Shown here: in pieces, positions 1-7,377 of the stretch | How the letters are laid out: every line of letters starts with the position of its first letter | Position numbering within the stretch: position 1 is the first letter of the stretch | Source of the DNA: a bacterium | GTDB taxonomy: Bacteria > Chloroflexota > Dehalococcoidia > Tepidiformales > Tepidiformaceae | Reading direction: 5' to 3' | NCBI GenBank assembly: GCA_945861295.1 | Contig: CAMAUF010000042.1 | Coordinates: forward strand, 1-10,535 | DNA: 10,535 nucleotides | Made by a program: the position numbers and the translations under genes | The notes under the pieces: generated by a model | Told to the model about the DNA's origin: nothing | What the model saw: the letters and a program-made list of their open reading frames with translations, nothing else | The model's database searches: none

Positions 1-728
1 AGGTTAACGCGCAAGCTGCCGTCGGCGCGTTGACGGCGTTGTACGCGCGGGGCGTCAACGGGGGCGCCGGCCAGCACGTCGACGCTTCGATGCAAGAGGC
101 GGTCGCGAACACGATGGACAACGCCCAGGCGACCTGGGACATCCGCGGCATCAACTTCAGCGGACCTGGATTGCGTCGGAACAACACCGGCTACGCGACG
201 CCGAAGTACCTGTTCGAATGCGCTGACGGTTGGGTGGCGGCGCTCCAGGCGGGCGGCCTCGCGGGCGCGACCTCCGGCCCGATCATCTCGTGGCTGGCTG
301 AAACCAACGACGACAACGGCCTCGACGCGCCTGACTGGCGGGCGCGCCTCGCCGAAGTGCGCCCCTTGGATGATGAGGAGCGCGCCAAAGTCGATGCGAC
401 GATGGCGGCCTTCTGTCGGCCGCGGAAGAAGCTCGAACTCGTGGCCGAAGCGCAGCGCCGGAACGCCGGCTGGGCGCCGGTCTTCAGCCCGCGCGAAATC
501 GTCGAAAGCGAACACCTGGCCGCGCGGGAGTTCTGGATCTGGGTACGGCACGATGACCTCGGCGAATCCTTCCTCTATCCGGGCGCGCCCTGGAAGTTCG
601 GCCTAACGCCGTGGAAGCAACGTGGCCGGGCGCCGGCGGTAGGCGAACATAACAGCGAGGTCTACGGCGAATTGCTCGGGCTCGACGACGCCGAACTGCG
701 CCGCCTGCGCACGAGGATGGTGATATGA
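1..728 (+). CDS. Family III (CaiB/BaiF-type) CoA-transferase, C-terminal part, cut by the left window edge
   Basis: This is the C-terminal part of a family III CoA-transferase, a cytosolic enzyme that moves CoA between carboxylic acids through an enzyme-bound acyl anhydride. The reading frame is open from the first codon of the window (from base 3), so the gene starts upstream and an internal TTG at base 30 is not its start. Visible landmarks are the family turn GQHVDASMQEAV, a substrate-domain segment (TGYATPKYLFECADGWVAAL), the late GWAPVFSPREIVESEHLAAR helix and the closing PAVGEHNSEVYGELLGL tail. By alignment with the next gene, the catalytic aspartate lies only a few codons left of base 1, so it cannot be checked. 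The TGA stop overlaps the next gene's ATG (ATGA). The substrate is unknown. Confidence 0.9.
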   Translation, partial: VNAQAAVGALTALYARGVNGGAGQHVDASMQEAVANTMDNAQATWDIRGINFSGPGLRRNNTGYATPKYLFECADGWVAALQAGGLAGATSGPIISWLAETNDDNGLDAPDWRARLAEVRPLDDEERAKVDATMAAFCRPRKKLELVAEAQRRNAGWAPVFSPREIVESEHLAAREFWIWVRHDDLGESFLYPGAPWKFGLTPWKQRGRAPAVGEHNSEVYGELLGLDDAELRRLRTRMVI

Positions 729-2011
729 GCGAGCCGCCGCGCAAGCCCTTCGCCGGCCTCCGGGTCGCGGATTTCGCCTGGGTCGGGGTCGGTCCGACCG
801 TCTCCAAGTACCTGGCCGACCACGGCGCGGAGGTGATCCGGGTTGAGAGCACGACCTACCCGGAAGCGTTGCGCCGTGCGGGGCCGTTCGTCGACAACGT
901 CGCCGGCATCGACCGTTCGGGCTATTACGCCAACTTCAACTCATCCAAGCTCGGCATCTCGCTCAACTTCAAACATCCTCGGGGGCCGGAATTGGCGCGC
1001 AGGCTGGTCGCGAAGTGCGATGTCGTGACGGAGTCCTTCACGCCCGGCACGATGGCCCGCTTCGGCCTCGATTACGCATCATTGCGGGCGCTGCGGCCGG
1101 ACATCGTCATGATTTCGATGCCGCTCTATGGGCAGACTGGGCCGTGGGCGCCGTGGATGGGGTACGGCCACGTCCTCCAGGGCGCGGCTGGCTTCAACCA
1201 CCTGACCGGCTGGCCCGACGACGCCCCGATTGGCCTCGGTGGCGCCTATACCGACTTTCTCGTCCCACACTTCGCGGCCATCGGCATGATCGCCGCGCTC
1301 GATTACCGCCGCAGGACAGGACTGGGCCAGTACATCGATTTCGGCCAAATGGAGGCTGCGGTGCACGGTCTTGGGACCGTGCCGCTCGAGTGGACCGCCA
1401 ACGGGACCGAAGCGACGCGCATGGGCAACCGCGACCCAGAGGCCGCCCCGCACGGCGCCTACCGTTGCCGCGACGGCCGTTGGGTCGTGGTCGCCTGCGA
1501 GACGGAGAAGCACTGGGAGGCGCTCAAGGCCGCGCTCGGCCGCCCCGAATGGTGCGACATGGAGCGGATGCGCCGCGTTTGGCAGCGGCTCGAGGAACAG
1601 AAGGAGATCGACCGGCACCTGTCGTTCTGGTTCGAGGACATGACCGACGACCCGAAGCGCCCCGCGGCGCCGTACGAAGGCCCGGAAGGCCAGAAGCTGA
1701 AGCGCTTCTCGACCGAAGAGGTTGTCGCGCATTTGCAGAGTTTCGGGGTGCCTGCGGGTTGGGTGAAATCGCCCCAGGAGATGCACGCGGACCCGCAACT
1801 CGCGCACAGGGGCCATTACTGGCGGTTGCGCCACCCGGTGATGGGCGAACGCACCTATGATGGGCCGGCCTTCCGGCTTTCGAAGACGCCCGGCGAACTG
1901 ACGAAGGCCGCGCCCTGCCTCGGCGAAGACAACGAGTACGTGTACCGCGACGTCATGGGCCTGAGCGAGGACGAGTTCGTCGAACTGCTCGCCGACGGCG
2001 CCTTCGAGTAA
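725..2011 (+). CDS. Family III (CaiB/BaiF-type) CoA-transferase
   Basis: This is a complete 428-residue family III CoA-transferase, a typical length. The N-terminal Rossmann-like part opens with GLRVADFAWVGVGPTVSKYLADHGAEV (residues 11-37). The SLNFKHPRG segment (79-87) and ESFTPGTMARFGLDY (103-117) are family landmarks. GGAYTDF (172-178) supplies the expected catalytic aspartate, D177, which forms the acyl anhydride. GQYIDFGQMEA (201-211) leads into the second domain, and the protein ends with the usual CLGEDNEYVYRDVMGL tail. The ATG overlaps the stop of the preceding homologue by 4 nt, with a GAGG ribosome site at 713-716, 8 nt upstream, so translation is probably coupled. Pairing with a second family III gene resembles known two-subunit enzymes such as BbsEF and SmtAB, but the acyl substrates cannot be read from sequence. 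Confidence 0.95.
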   Translation: MSEPPRKPFAGLRVADFAWVGVGPTVSKYLADHGAEVIRVESTTYPEALRRAGPFVDNVAGIDRSGYYANFNSSKLGISLNFKHPRGPELARRLVAKCDVVTESFTPGTMARFGLDYASLRALRPDIVMISMPLYGQTGPWAPWMGYGHVLQGAAGFNHLTGWPDDAPIGLGGAYTDFLVPHFAAIGMIAALDYRRRTGLGQYIDFGQMEAAVHGLGTVPLEWTANGTEATRMGNRDPEAAPHGAYRCRDGRWVVVACETEKHWEALKAALGRPEWCDMERMRRVWQRLEEQKEIDRHLSFWFEDMTDDPKRPAAPYEGPEGQKLKRFSTEEVVAHLQSFGVPAGWVKSPQEMHADPQLAHRGHYWRLRHPVMGERTYDGPAFRLSKTPGELTKAAPCLGEDNEYVYRDVMGLSEDEFVELLADGAFE

Positions 2012-2030
2012 TGCGGAAGTTGGAGCGGCC
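2012..2030. other. 19-nt gap between convergent genes
   Basis: The stop codons of the plus-strand CoA-transferase and the minus-strand phosphatase/ADP-ribosylglycohydrolase face each other here. I see no stem-loop followed by a T-run on either strand. The 10-base palindrome GCCTTAAGGC (2028-2037) overlaps the minus-strand stop but has no loop, so it is not a credible intrinsic terminator. Confidence 0.7.
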
Positions 2031-3545
2031 TTAAGGCATCGACAGGATGCCGGCTGCCGCGTGCCCGAGCAAGCGGAGTTCGTCCGTCCGCTCGACATCA
2101 CGAATCCAAGCTGCAGGGAGCGCTTCGACCCCGAGCCGAGCGCCGAGCAACGCGCCTGCCAGGGTGGCGATGCTATCGCTGTCTCCATCTGTGTTCGCAC
2201 CTTCAAGGAGCGCACCTCGCAGGTCCCGTTCGTGACGCGCCACGACGAACATCGCGGCTGCGATGGCCTCGTGCGCCGCCCAGCCCTGGAGCCGCCCGAG
2301 AACCTTGTCGGCGTCGGCCCCGGCGTGGGCGTCGGCGAGGGCTGCCTGTGCCATCCTCGCTGTCCCGGCGTGATGCCTCCCGGCGGCCTCCACCATCGCC
2401 GAGAGGACGGTCGACGGCGCGCTGCCCTGGACCTCAAGGGCGACGCCAACGGCCATGGCCGCGCAGGCGGCAAGCGCAATCGGGTCCTGGTGCGTCATCC
2501 GCGAGTGTTCGACTGCCCAGTGCTCTGCGCGCTCCACGTCATCGAAGAGCAGGAGGCCAAATGGGTAGGCCCGCATCACGGAGCCACACCCGCCATCGGT
2601 CGGCCCGCCGGCCTCGCGCCAGCGCACGCCTGCCCCTAAGCGCCCTGCGCCGCGCATGCACGCGTTCCCTGGCGCGCGATGACCACCTTGCGGGTCCACT
2701 CTCCAGCGTGCGAACCCGGTAGCGATCTCCTCCATGACCGGTTCCATGGCCTCGGCGCTGATCCCCTGTGCGACGAGGGTGCGAAGGACGATTTCGGCCA
2801 TCTGCGTGTCGTCGGTATAAGGCGCGAACCGCCGCCCATCTCGCTCCCACCACAACTCGAAGCCGGTCACGCCCGACGGCCCGAATTGACGCCGAATCGC
2901 GTCGTGGGAAAGGAACTCAGTCGGGTGACCGAGCGCGTCGCCCACCGCCGCTCCGAGGACCGCGCCCACGACTCGCGCGCGTGCGGAAGGGGGACCAGCA
3001 ACGAACGACTCGATGAAGTGCCTCTGCTGCCCCGTCTCAGGGCAGTTCGCTCCACGAGCTTTGGCGAGAGCGCCGAGAGCCGCCGTGGCATCTCGACCCG
3101 AATACCGGAGGACGCACCCGCCGATCGTCCCCGCCCGACCAAGCCCGCCCTTGCAGTGAATGACGACGTTCTCACCTCCGCCAGCCCACCCTGAGATGCG
3201 CGAAACGAGGTCCATCACCTCCGCCGGGTTACGTGGAACGGAGCCGTCCGGAATAGGCAATCGATGGAACGCGATCCCGGCGGCCTGCGCCGCTCCAACC
3301 AATCCTTCGATACTCAACTCGCCGAACTCGGAATCTTCGAGGAGACAGACGAGATGAGCCGCCGAGAACTCGCCGCGGAGCCGCTCGATGTCTGCCGCCA
3401 GATCGCGGTCCCACGAACCGGTAGCGGCCTCGGCCTGCTTCTTCCCGGGGGCGAACGTCAACCCGACCTTTCCAATCCAGGGCGTAGGCAACCAGTCAAC
3501 ACGAATCGGGTGTGAGGCGGACGTTCTTGTGGCTTCCGTAGTCAT
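2031..3545 (-). CDS. CDKN3-like tyrosine/dual-specificity phosphatase fused to an ADP-ribosylglycohydrolase (DraG/ARH family)
   Basis: This is a 504-residue two-domain protein with no signal peptide or membrane segment. Residues about 11-185 look like a cysteine-dependent phosphatase of the CDKN3 type: HPIRVDWLP and the GLTFAPGKKQ stretch near the start, D100 in PIPDGSVP as likely general acid, and the CX5R loop HCKGGLGR (H130, C131, R137). Residues about 188-500 are a DraG/ARH-type hydrolase that removes ADP-ribose from targets using two metal ions: GAVLGAAVGDALGHPTE (194-210), YTDDTQ (243-248) and GDSDSIATLAGAL (454-466), with D245, D246, T247, D455, D457 and S458 as expected metal ligands. 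Both active sites look intact. It is the last gene of the minus-strand train, 36 nt after the SDR gene. The phosphatase could act on phosphotyrosine, phosphoserine or a small molecule. No ADP-ribosyltransferase partner is in the window. Confidence 0.88.
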   Translation of the reverse strand: MTTEATRTSASHPIRVDWLPTPWIGKVGLTFAPGKKQAEAATGSWDRDLAADIERLRGEFSAAHLVCLLEDSEFGELSIEGLVGAAQAAGIAFHRLPIPDGSVPRNPAEVMDLVSRISGWAGGGENVVIHCKGGLGRAGTIGGCVLRYSGRDATAALGALAKARGANCPETGQQRHFIESFVAGPPSARARVVGAVLGAAVGDALGHPTEFLSHDAIRRQFGPSGVTGFELWWERDGRRFAPYTDDTQMAEIVLRTLVAQGISAEAMEPVMEEIATGFARWRVDPQGGHRAPGNACMRGAGRLGAGVRWREAGGPTDGGCGSVMRAYPFGLLLFDDVERAEHWAVEHSRMTHQDPIALAACAAMAVGVALEVQGSAPSTVLSAMVEAAGRHHAGTARMAQAALADAHAGADADKVLGRLQGWAAHEAIAAAMFVVARHERDLRGALLEGANTDGDSDSIATLAGALLGARLGVEALPAAWIRDVERTDELRLLGHAAAGILSMP

Positions 3546-3551
3546 CCTCCT
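3546..3551 (-). promoter_or_regulatory. AGGAGG Shine-Dalgarno abutting the start codon
   Basis: A perfect AGGAGG lies directly against the ATG at 3545-3543 with no spacer, where 5-9 nt is usual. The 12 codons between the upstream stop and this ATG contain no ATG, GTG or TTG, and the next in-frame candidate is a TTG at residue 19, beyond the conserved HPIRVDW segment. The ATG is therefore kept as the start, though initiation may be inefficient or use something unusual. Confidence 0.5.
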
Positions 3552-3553
3552 AG

Positions 3554-3570
3554 TATCGCGGCTATCGCGG
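3554..3570. repeat. Short tandem direct repeat, 2 x TATCGCGG
   Basis: Two copies of TATCGCGG (3554-3561 and 3563-3570) are separated by one C in the 36-nt gap between the SDR gene and the phosphatase/ADP-ribosylglycohydrolase gene. It could be a small protein-binding site or a chance event in GC-rich DNA. Nothing else supports a function. Confidence 0.4.
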
Positions 3571-3581
3571 CCTAGCCTCGC

Positions 3582-4370
3582 TCACGGGGTGGCGCGGCGG
3601 CCGCCACCGTCCATGTACACCGAGCTACCATGGACGTAGCTGCACGCCTCTGAGGCAAGGAACACGGCGACCCGCGCAATCTCTTCGGGCTCGGCCATCC
3701 GACCGGCGGGCACACCCTTGCCCATCTCCGCGACGATCGCCTCGATGTCGCGGCCCTCGCGCTCGGCGCGCCCGCGAGCCAGGTCGCGGGCGCGGTCTGT
3801 GTTCGTGAGGCCGGGGCAGATCGTGTTGACGAGGATGCCGTCGCCGGAGACCGCGTCCGAAAGCGCGCGGGTGATGTTCAGGACGCCGATGTTGGCGAGG
3901 CTCGTTGGGATGTTGCCGGCCGCCGGGCTGGTCCCCGCGCCGCCCGCGATGTTCACGATCCGGCCCCAGCTCCGCTCTTTCATGTGCGGGATCGCGAGCT
4001 GGGCCATGCGCAAGTAGCCGAAGAGCTTCAAGTCGAGCGCGTCTTGGATCGTCTCGACCTTGAGCGCAAGAATCGCCTCCATTCGGGCTGCGCCGGCTGA
4101 GTTCACCAGGATATCGACCCCGCCGAGCGTCGCGACGCAGTGCTCGACGGCGCTGGCGCACTCCTCGGCGCGCGTCAGGTCGGCCGCGACGCCCGTCGCC
4201 CGGACGCCGAGGGCCGTCAGCGCGGCCACGCCGGCCTCGAGCAGGTCGCGGTCGCGGCCGACGATGCAGACGTCGGCGCCCTCCCGTGCCAGCTCGACGG
4301 CGCAGGCCTTGCCGATGCCGCGCGTCCCGCCCGTGACGATAGCCCGTTTGCCGTGAAGTCCGAGTTCCAT
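3582..4370 (-). CDS. SDR-fold protein (short-chain dehydrogenase/reductase family) with a non-canonical active site
   Basis: This 262-residue protein is the usual length for a classical-type SDR. The NAD(P)-binding Rossmann parts are present: TGGTRGIG (13-20), VGRD with R39 suggesting NADP preference, D64, NSAG (90-93), and CPG (185-187) after the core. The C-terminal EACSYVHGSSVYMDGGG is the normal SDR ending. The catalytic tetrad is replaced: the usual Asn is K115, Ser is G143, and the YxxxK pair is T156/N160 in the segment IPTSLANIGVLN. It may be a non-catalytic or differently catalytic SDR, so I assign no reaction. The start is the ATG at 4370, 2 nt after the hisB stop, with AGGGG 11 nt upstream. 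A longer frame reaching 4466 lies inside hisB and adds only low-complexity residues. Context suggests co-transcription with the his genes, but a histidine role is unproven. Confidence 0.88.
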   Translation of the reverse strand: MELGLHGKRAIVTGGTRGIGKACAVELAREGADVCIVGRDRDLLEAGVAALTALGVRATGVAADLTRAEECASAVEHCVATLGGVDILVNSAGAARMEAILALKVETIQDALDLKLFGYLRMAQLAIPHMKERSWGRIVNIAGGAGTSPAAGNIPTSLANIGVLNITRALSDAVSGDGILVNTICPGLTNTDRARDLARGRAEREGRDIEAIVAEMGKGVPAGRMAEPEEIARVAVFLASEACSYVHGSSVYMDGGGRRATP

Positions 4371-4372
4371 GG

Positions 4373-4966
4373 CTACAGTGTCCCCTTCGTGCTCGGGATA
4401 TCGCCCTGCCGGCGGGGATCGACGCGGGTGGCCGCGTCCAGCGCGCGCGCCAGGGCTTTGAAGCACGCCTCGGCCTTGTGGTGGTCGTTCACCCCGGCCA
4501 GCGTCTTGATGTGGATGTTCGCTCGCATCGAGGCCGCGAACGACTCGACGAAGTGGCCGAAGAGGTCGGGTGGGATGCCGGCGATGTCGCGTCCGAGGAA
4601 GCCCATGTCGACGACCGTATACGGCCGCCCGCTGAGGTCGACGGCCGCGAAAGCGAGCGCCTCGTCGAGCGGCATGTAGGCGTGGCCCGAGCGGACGAGG
4701 CCGGCCTTGTCGCCGATCGCGGTCGCGAACGCTTCCCCGAGGCCGATGCCCACATCCTCGATCGTGTGGTGCTGGTCGACGTGGAGGTCGCCGGTGCAGG
4801 CGATTTCGAGGTCGAAGACGCCGTGCTTGGCGATGTGCGTCAGCATATGGTCGAAGAAGCCGATGCCGGTCGAAATCGTGTGGGCGCCGCGGCCGTCGAG
4901 GTCGAGGCTGATCCGCAGTTCGGTTTCGGCGGTCTTGCGGGTGATGGTGGCGCGGCGTCCGTGCAT
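4373..4966 (-). CDS. hisB: Imidazoleglycerol-phosphate dehydratase (monofunctional)
   Basis: HisB removes water from imidazole glycerol phosphate to give imidazole acetol phosphate, a manganese-dependent cytosolic step of histidine synthesis. The 197-residue protein is standard for the monofunctional form, with no N-terminal HAD phosphatase domain. Diagnostic motifs are GFFDHMLTH (36-44), HHTIEDVGI (66-74), HFVESFA (138-144), NDHHKAEACFKAL (160-172) and the C-terminal STKG (192-195). The histidine and acidic metal/substrate ligands in these motifs are all present. It begins 1 nt after the hisC stop, with AAGGAG (4977-4982) 10 nt before the ATG inside hisC, and is followed 2 nt later by the SDR gene. 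Because this HisB lacks a phosphatase domain, histidinol-phosphate phosphatase must be encoded by another gene. Confidence 0.98.
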   Translation of the reverse strand: MHGRRATITRKTAETELRISLDLDGRGAHTISTGIGFFDHMLTHIAKHGVFDLEIACTGDLHVDQHHTIEDVGIGLGEAFATAIGDKAGLVRSGHAYMPLDEALAFAAVDLSGRPYTVVDMGFLGRDIAGIPPDLFGHFVESFAASMRANIHIKTLAGVNDHHKAEACFKALARALDAATRVDPRRQGDIPSTKGTL

Positions 4967-4967
4967 T

Positions 4968-6050
4968 TCAGGCGATCTCCTTGAGTGCGGCGACTAGTCG
5001 ATCCGTGTCTTCGGGGCGGCCGGCGCTGATCCGGATGACGTTTTCGAGCCCGGGGCGGGCGTAATGGCGGATGAGCACGCCGCGCTTGCGCAAGGCCGCG
5101 GCGACGTCGCTCGCTGGGCGCCCTTCGACCTGGAAGAGGACGAAGTTGGCCGCTGAAGGATACGGCTTTAGCCAGCCCAGCGAGGCCACGCGTGCCGCCA
5201 TCCGGTCCCGCTCAGCGATGAGTGCGCGGACGCTTTCGAAGATGCGGGCCTTGTGCTCAATGGCCGTACGAGCGGCCACGTCGGCTGTCACGCTGACGTT
5301 GTAGGGCTGCTTGATTGCCATCATCGCCGCCGCGAGGTCCGGGTGGCAGAGCGCGTACCCGACGCGCAGCCCGGCCAAGGCCGCCCACTTCGAGAAGGTC
5401 CGCAAGAGGATGAGGTTCGGCGCCTCCGCGAGGAAGCCCGTCAATGTCCCGCCCGAGAACTCGACGTACGCCTCATCGACCACGATCAACGCATTAAGCT
5501 TGAGCAGCTCAGCGAGCTGCTCGGGCGGTAGCAGGTTGCCCGTCGGGTTGTTGGGCGAGGTAAGGAAGATGACGGTCGCGCCCATCATCTCCACCGCGAC
5601 TTCAATCCCGGCGAAGTCGACTTCGAAGGCCGGCCGTCTCGGGACGTCGATGACGATGGCGCCGTTGATCTTGCCGAGGAAACGGTACATGCCAAAGGTC
5701 GGCGGGCAATCGACGATGAACTCGGGCCGGGCCAGGCGCAGGATGATGTCGATCAGGTCGTCCGCGCCCTGGCCAGCGACGACCTGCTCGGGCGTCACGC
5801 CGGCGTAGCCCGCGATTGCCCGCCTCAGTTCGGTCTGGCCGGGGTCGGGGTAGATGTGGAGGTCGGCGCGTTCGACCGCTTCTCGGATTTCCGGGATGGG
5901 GCCATAGAGGTTCTCGTTGGCGTCGAGCTTGACGAGTTGGCCGATGGGCAGGCCAATCTCCGCCGCCAGCACGTCCAGCGGCTTGACCGGGACATAGGCT
6001 TCGAGTTCTTCGAGGTCCTCCCGGAGCAGAGCGCGGAGGCGGTCATCCAC
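4968..6050 (-). CDS. hisC: Histidinol-phosphate aminotransferase
   Basis: HisC transfers an amino group from glutamate to imidazole acetol phosphate, giving histidinol phosphate, using pyridoxal phosphate. The 360-residue length is typical. Visible fold-type I aminotransferase landmarks are KLDANENLYGP (41-51), the YPDPG segment (67-71), GQGADDLID (93-101), SPNNPTG (165-171), VVDEAYVEF with D192 and Y195, and TFSKWAALAGLRVGY, where K221 is the expected Schiff-base lysine. The frame begins with GTG at 6050, 1 nt after the hisD stop; an ATG four bases further on is out of frame. The Shine-Dalgarno is weak, so translation is probably coupled to hisD. HisC-type enzymes can overlap in activity with other aminotransferases, but the his context makes this assignment firm. 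Confidence 0.97.
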   Translation of the reverse strand: MDDRLRALLREDLEELEAYVPVKPLDVLAAEIGLPIGQLVKLDANENLYGPIPEIREAVERADLHIYPDPGQTELRRAIAGYAGVTPEQVVAGQGADDLIDIILRLARPEFIVDCPPTFGMYRFLGKINGAIVIDVPRRPAFEVDFAGIEVAVEMMGATVIFLTSPNNPTGNLLPPEQLAELLKLNALIVVDEAYVEFSGGTLTGFLAEAPNLILLRTFSKWAALAGLRVGYALCHPDLAAAMMAIKQPYNVSVTADVAARTAIEHKARIFESVRALIAERDRMAARVASLGWLKPYPSAANFVLFQVEGRPASDVAAALRKRGVLIRHYARPGLENVIRISAGRPEDTDRLVAALKEIA

Positions 6051-6051
6051 C

Positions 6052-7377
6052 TCAGCGGCCCGCCAGGCGCAGGTCGGCGGCGTGTGCGTGCCCGGCCAGG
6101 CCTTCGGCGCGGGCGAGGATGCCGGCCATCCGGGCGAGGTCTTCGGTCACGTCATCGGGCAGGCTGACGACGCTGGTGATCTTGACGAAGTCGTGCACGG
6201 TGAGCGGCGAACTCCAACGCGCGCTGCCGCCGGTCGGCATGATGTGGCTCGGGCCAGCGGTATAGTCGCCGACGGCTTCGGGTGAGGCTTCGCCGAGAAA
6301 GAGGCCGCCGGCGTTCCGCACTTTCGAGGCGTAGGCGGTGGGGTTTTCGACGAGCAGGCAGAGGTGCTCGGGCGCGTATTCGTTGGCGAGCTGGATCGCG
6401 TGGTCGATGTCGTTGACCAGGATGCAGCCGCCCTTGTTCTCGAACGCCGCCGCCGCGATCTTGCCGCGTTCGAGCGTCCTCAGCTGCCGGGTGATGGCGG
6501 CGTCGACCTGGTCGGCGAGGTAGTGCGAGGGCGTCAGGAGGATCGGGCTGGCGAGCGGGTCGTGCTCGGCTTGGGCGATGAGGTCGGCGGCGACCATCTC
6601 GGGGTTGGCGCTTTCGTCGGCGATGACGAGCGTTTCGGTGGGCCCATAGATGGCGTCGATGCCGACGTCTCCGAAGACCTGCTTCTTGGCGACGGTGACG
6701 AAGAGGCCGCCAGGCCCGCAGATCTTGTCGACCTTCGGGATCGATTCGGTGCCGTACGCGAACGCGGCCACGCCTTGCGCCCCTCCGGCTTTGAAGATGC
6801 CGTCGACGCCCGCGATGTCGGCGGCGACGAGCTTGACGGCGGGGATCGTGCCATCCGGCAGGACGGGGCTCGCGACGTAGACCTCGTCCACGCCCGCTAC
6901 GCGGGCGGGCACGGCGCTCATCAGCACGCTGCTGGGCAATGGGGCGCGCGTGCCGGGGCCGTAGACCATCACGCGTTCGATTGGCCGGACGATTTGACCG
7001 AGGCCGCCCTGGTTGAAGTTGAAGAGCGCGCCCCGCAGCTGCTGTTCGTGATATGCGCGGATGCGGCCGGCCGCGAACTTCAGCGCCTCCACGACTTCGG
7101 CCGGGACGGCGCGGTAGGCCGCCTCGATTTCGGCGCGGGAGACGCGGAGGTCGCCGCCTGGCGCGCCGTCGAGCTTCGAGTTGTAGTAGCGGACGGCGTT
7201 GTCGCCGTCGTCCCGCACGTCCCGGATGATCCGGCGGACGACTTCTTCGGGCGCCAGTTCGGCGCCGAAGACGCGGAAGGTGAGCTCGCGGATATCCATC
7301 GGCAGCTCTTCGGCGGTGGGGGCTTTTCGGGAAAGGAGCGTCCGGCGCCCCTCCTCGGCATTGCGGATTATCCGCAT
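6052..7377 (-). CDS. hisD: Histidinol dehydrogenase
   Basis: HisD carries out the last two steps of histidine synthesis, oxidising L-histidinol through histidinal to histidine with two NAD+ and one zinc. The 441-residue length is standard. Motifs are YGPGTRAPLPSSVLMSA (139-155), KICGPGGLFVTVAKKQVFG (218-236), AQAEHDP (268-274), EYAPEHL (333-339) and GDYTAGPSH (370-378). Zinc ligands correspond to Q269, H272, D371 and H430, and the catalytic Glu-His pair to E337-H338. The spacing matches the Escherichia coli enzyme (Q259, H262, D360, H419, E326-H327). The ATG at 7377 overlaps the upstream hydrolase gene by 10 nt and has GAGAGG (7386-7391) 8 nt upstream. The gene is followed 1 nt later by hisC. 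Confidence 0.98.
   Translation of the reverse strand: MRIIRNAEEGRRTLLSRKAPTAEELPMDIRELTFRVFGAELAPEEVVRRIIRDVRDDGDNAVRYYNSKLDGAPGGDLRVSRAEIEAAYRAVPAEVVEALKFAAGRIRAYHEQQLRGALFNFNQGGLGQIVRPIERVMVYGPGTRAPLPSSVLMSAVPARVAGVDEVYVASPVLPDGTIPAVKLVAADIAGVDGIFKAGGAQGVAAFAYGTESIPKVDKICGPGGLFVTVAKKQVFGDVGIDAIYGPTETLVIADESANPEMVAADLIAQAEHDPLASPILLTPSHYLADQVDAAITRQLRTLERGKIAAAAFENKGGCILVNDIDHAIQLANEYAPEHLCLLVENPTAYASKVRNAGGLFLGEASPEAVGDYTAGPSHIMPTGGSARWSSPLTVHDFVKITSVVSLPDDVTEDLARMAGILARAEGLAGHAHAADLRLAGR

Noticed and set aside
30..728. TTG at base 30 as the start of the first CoA-transferase
   Set aside because: The frame is open and homologous upstream to the window edge (VNAQAAVGAL precedes it), so the gene is truncated by the window and does not start there.
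2028..2037. GCCTTAAGGC palindrome as a bidirectional terminator
   Set aside because: A 10-base perfect palindrome leaves no loop and is not followed by a T-run, so it is more likely chance, arising from the TAA stop and flanking codons.
1079..2479. 466-codon open frame on the minus strand
   Set aside because: It lies antisense to the second CoA-transferase and then overlaps the phosphatase/ADP-ribosylglycohydrolase gene in another frame. Its product is Arg/Pro/Ala-rich with no family motif, as expected of a shadow frame in GC-rich DNA.
4371..4466. 33-residue N-terminal extension of the SDR protein
   Set aside because: The extra codons overlap the end of hisB in another frame and encode Arg/Pro/Gly-rich sequence. 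The ATG at 4370 directly precedes the standard SDR N-terminus.
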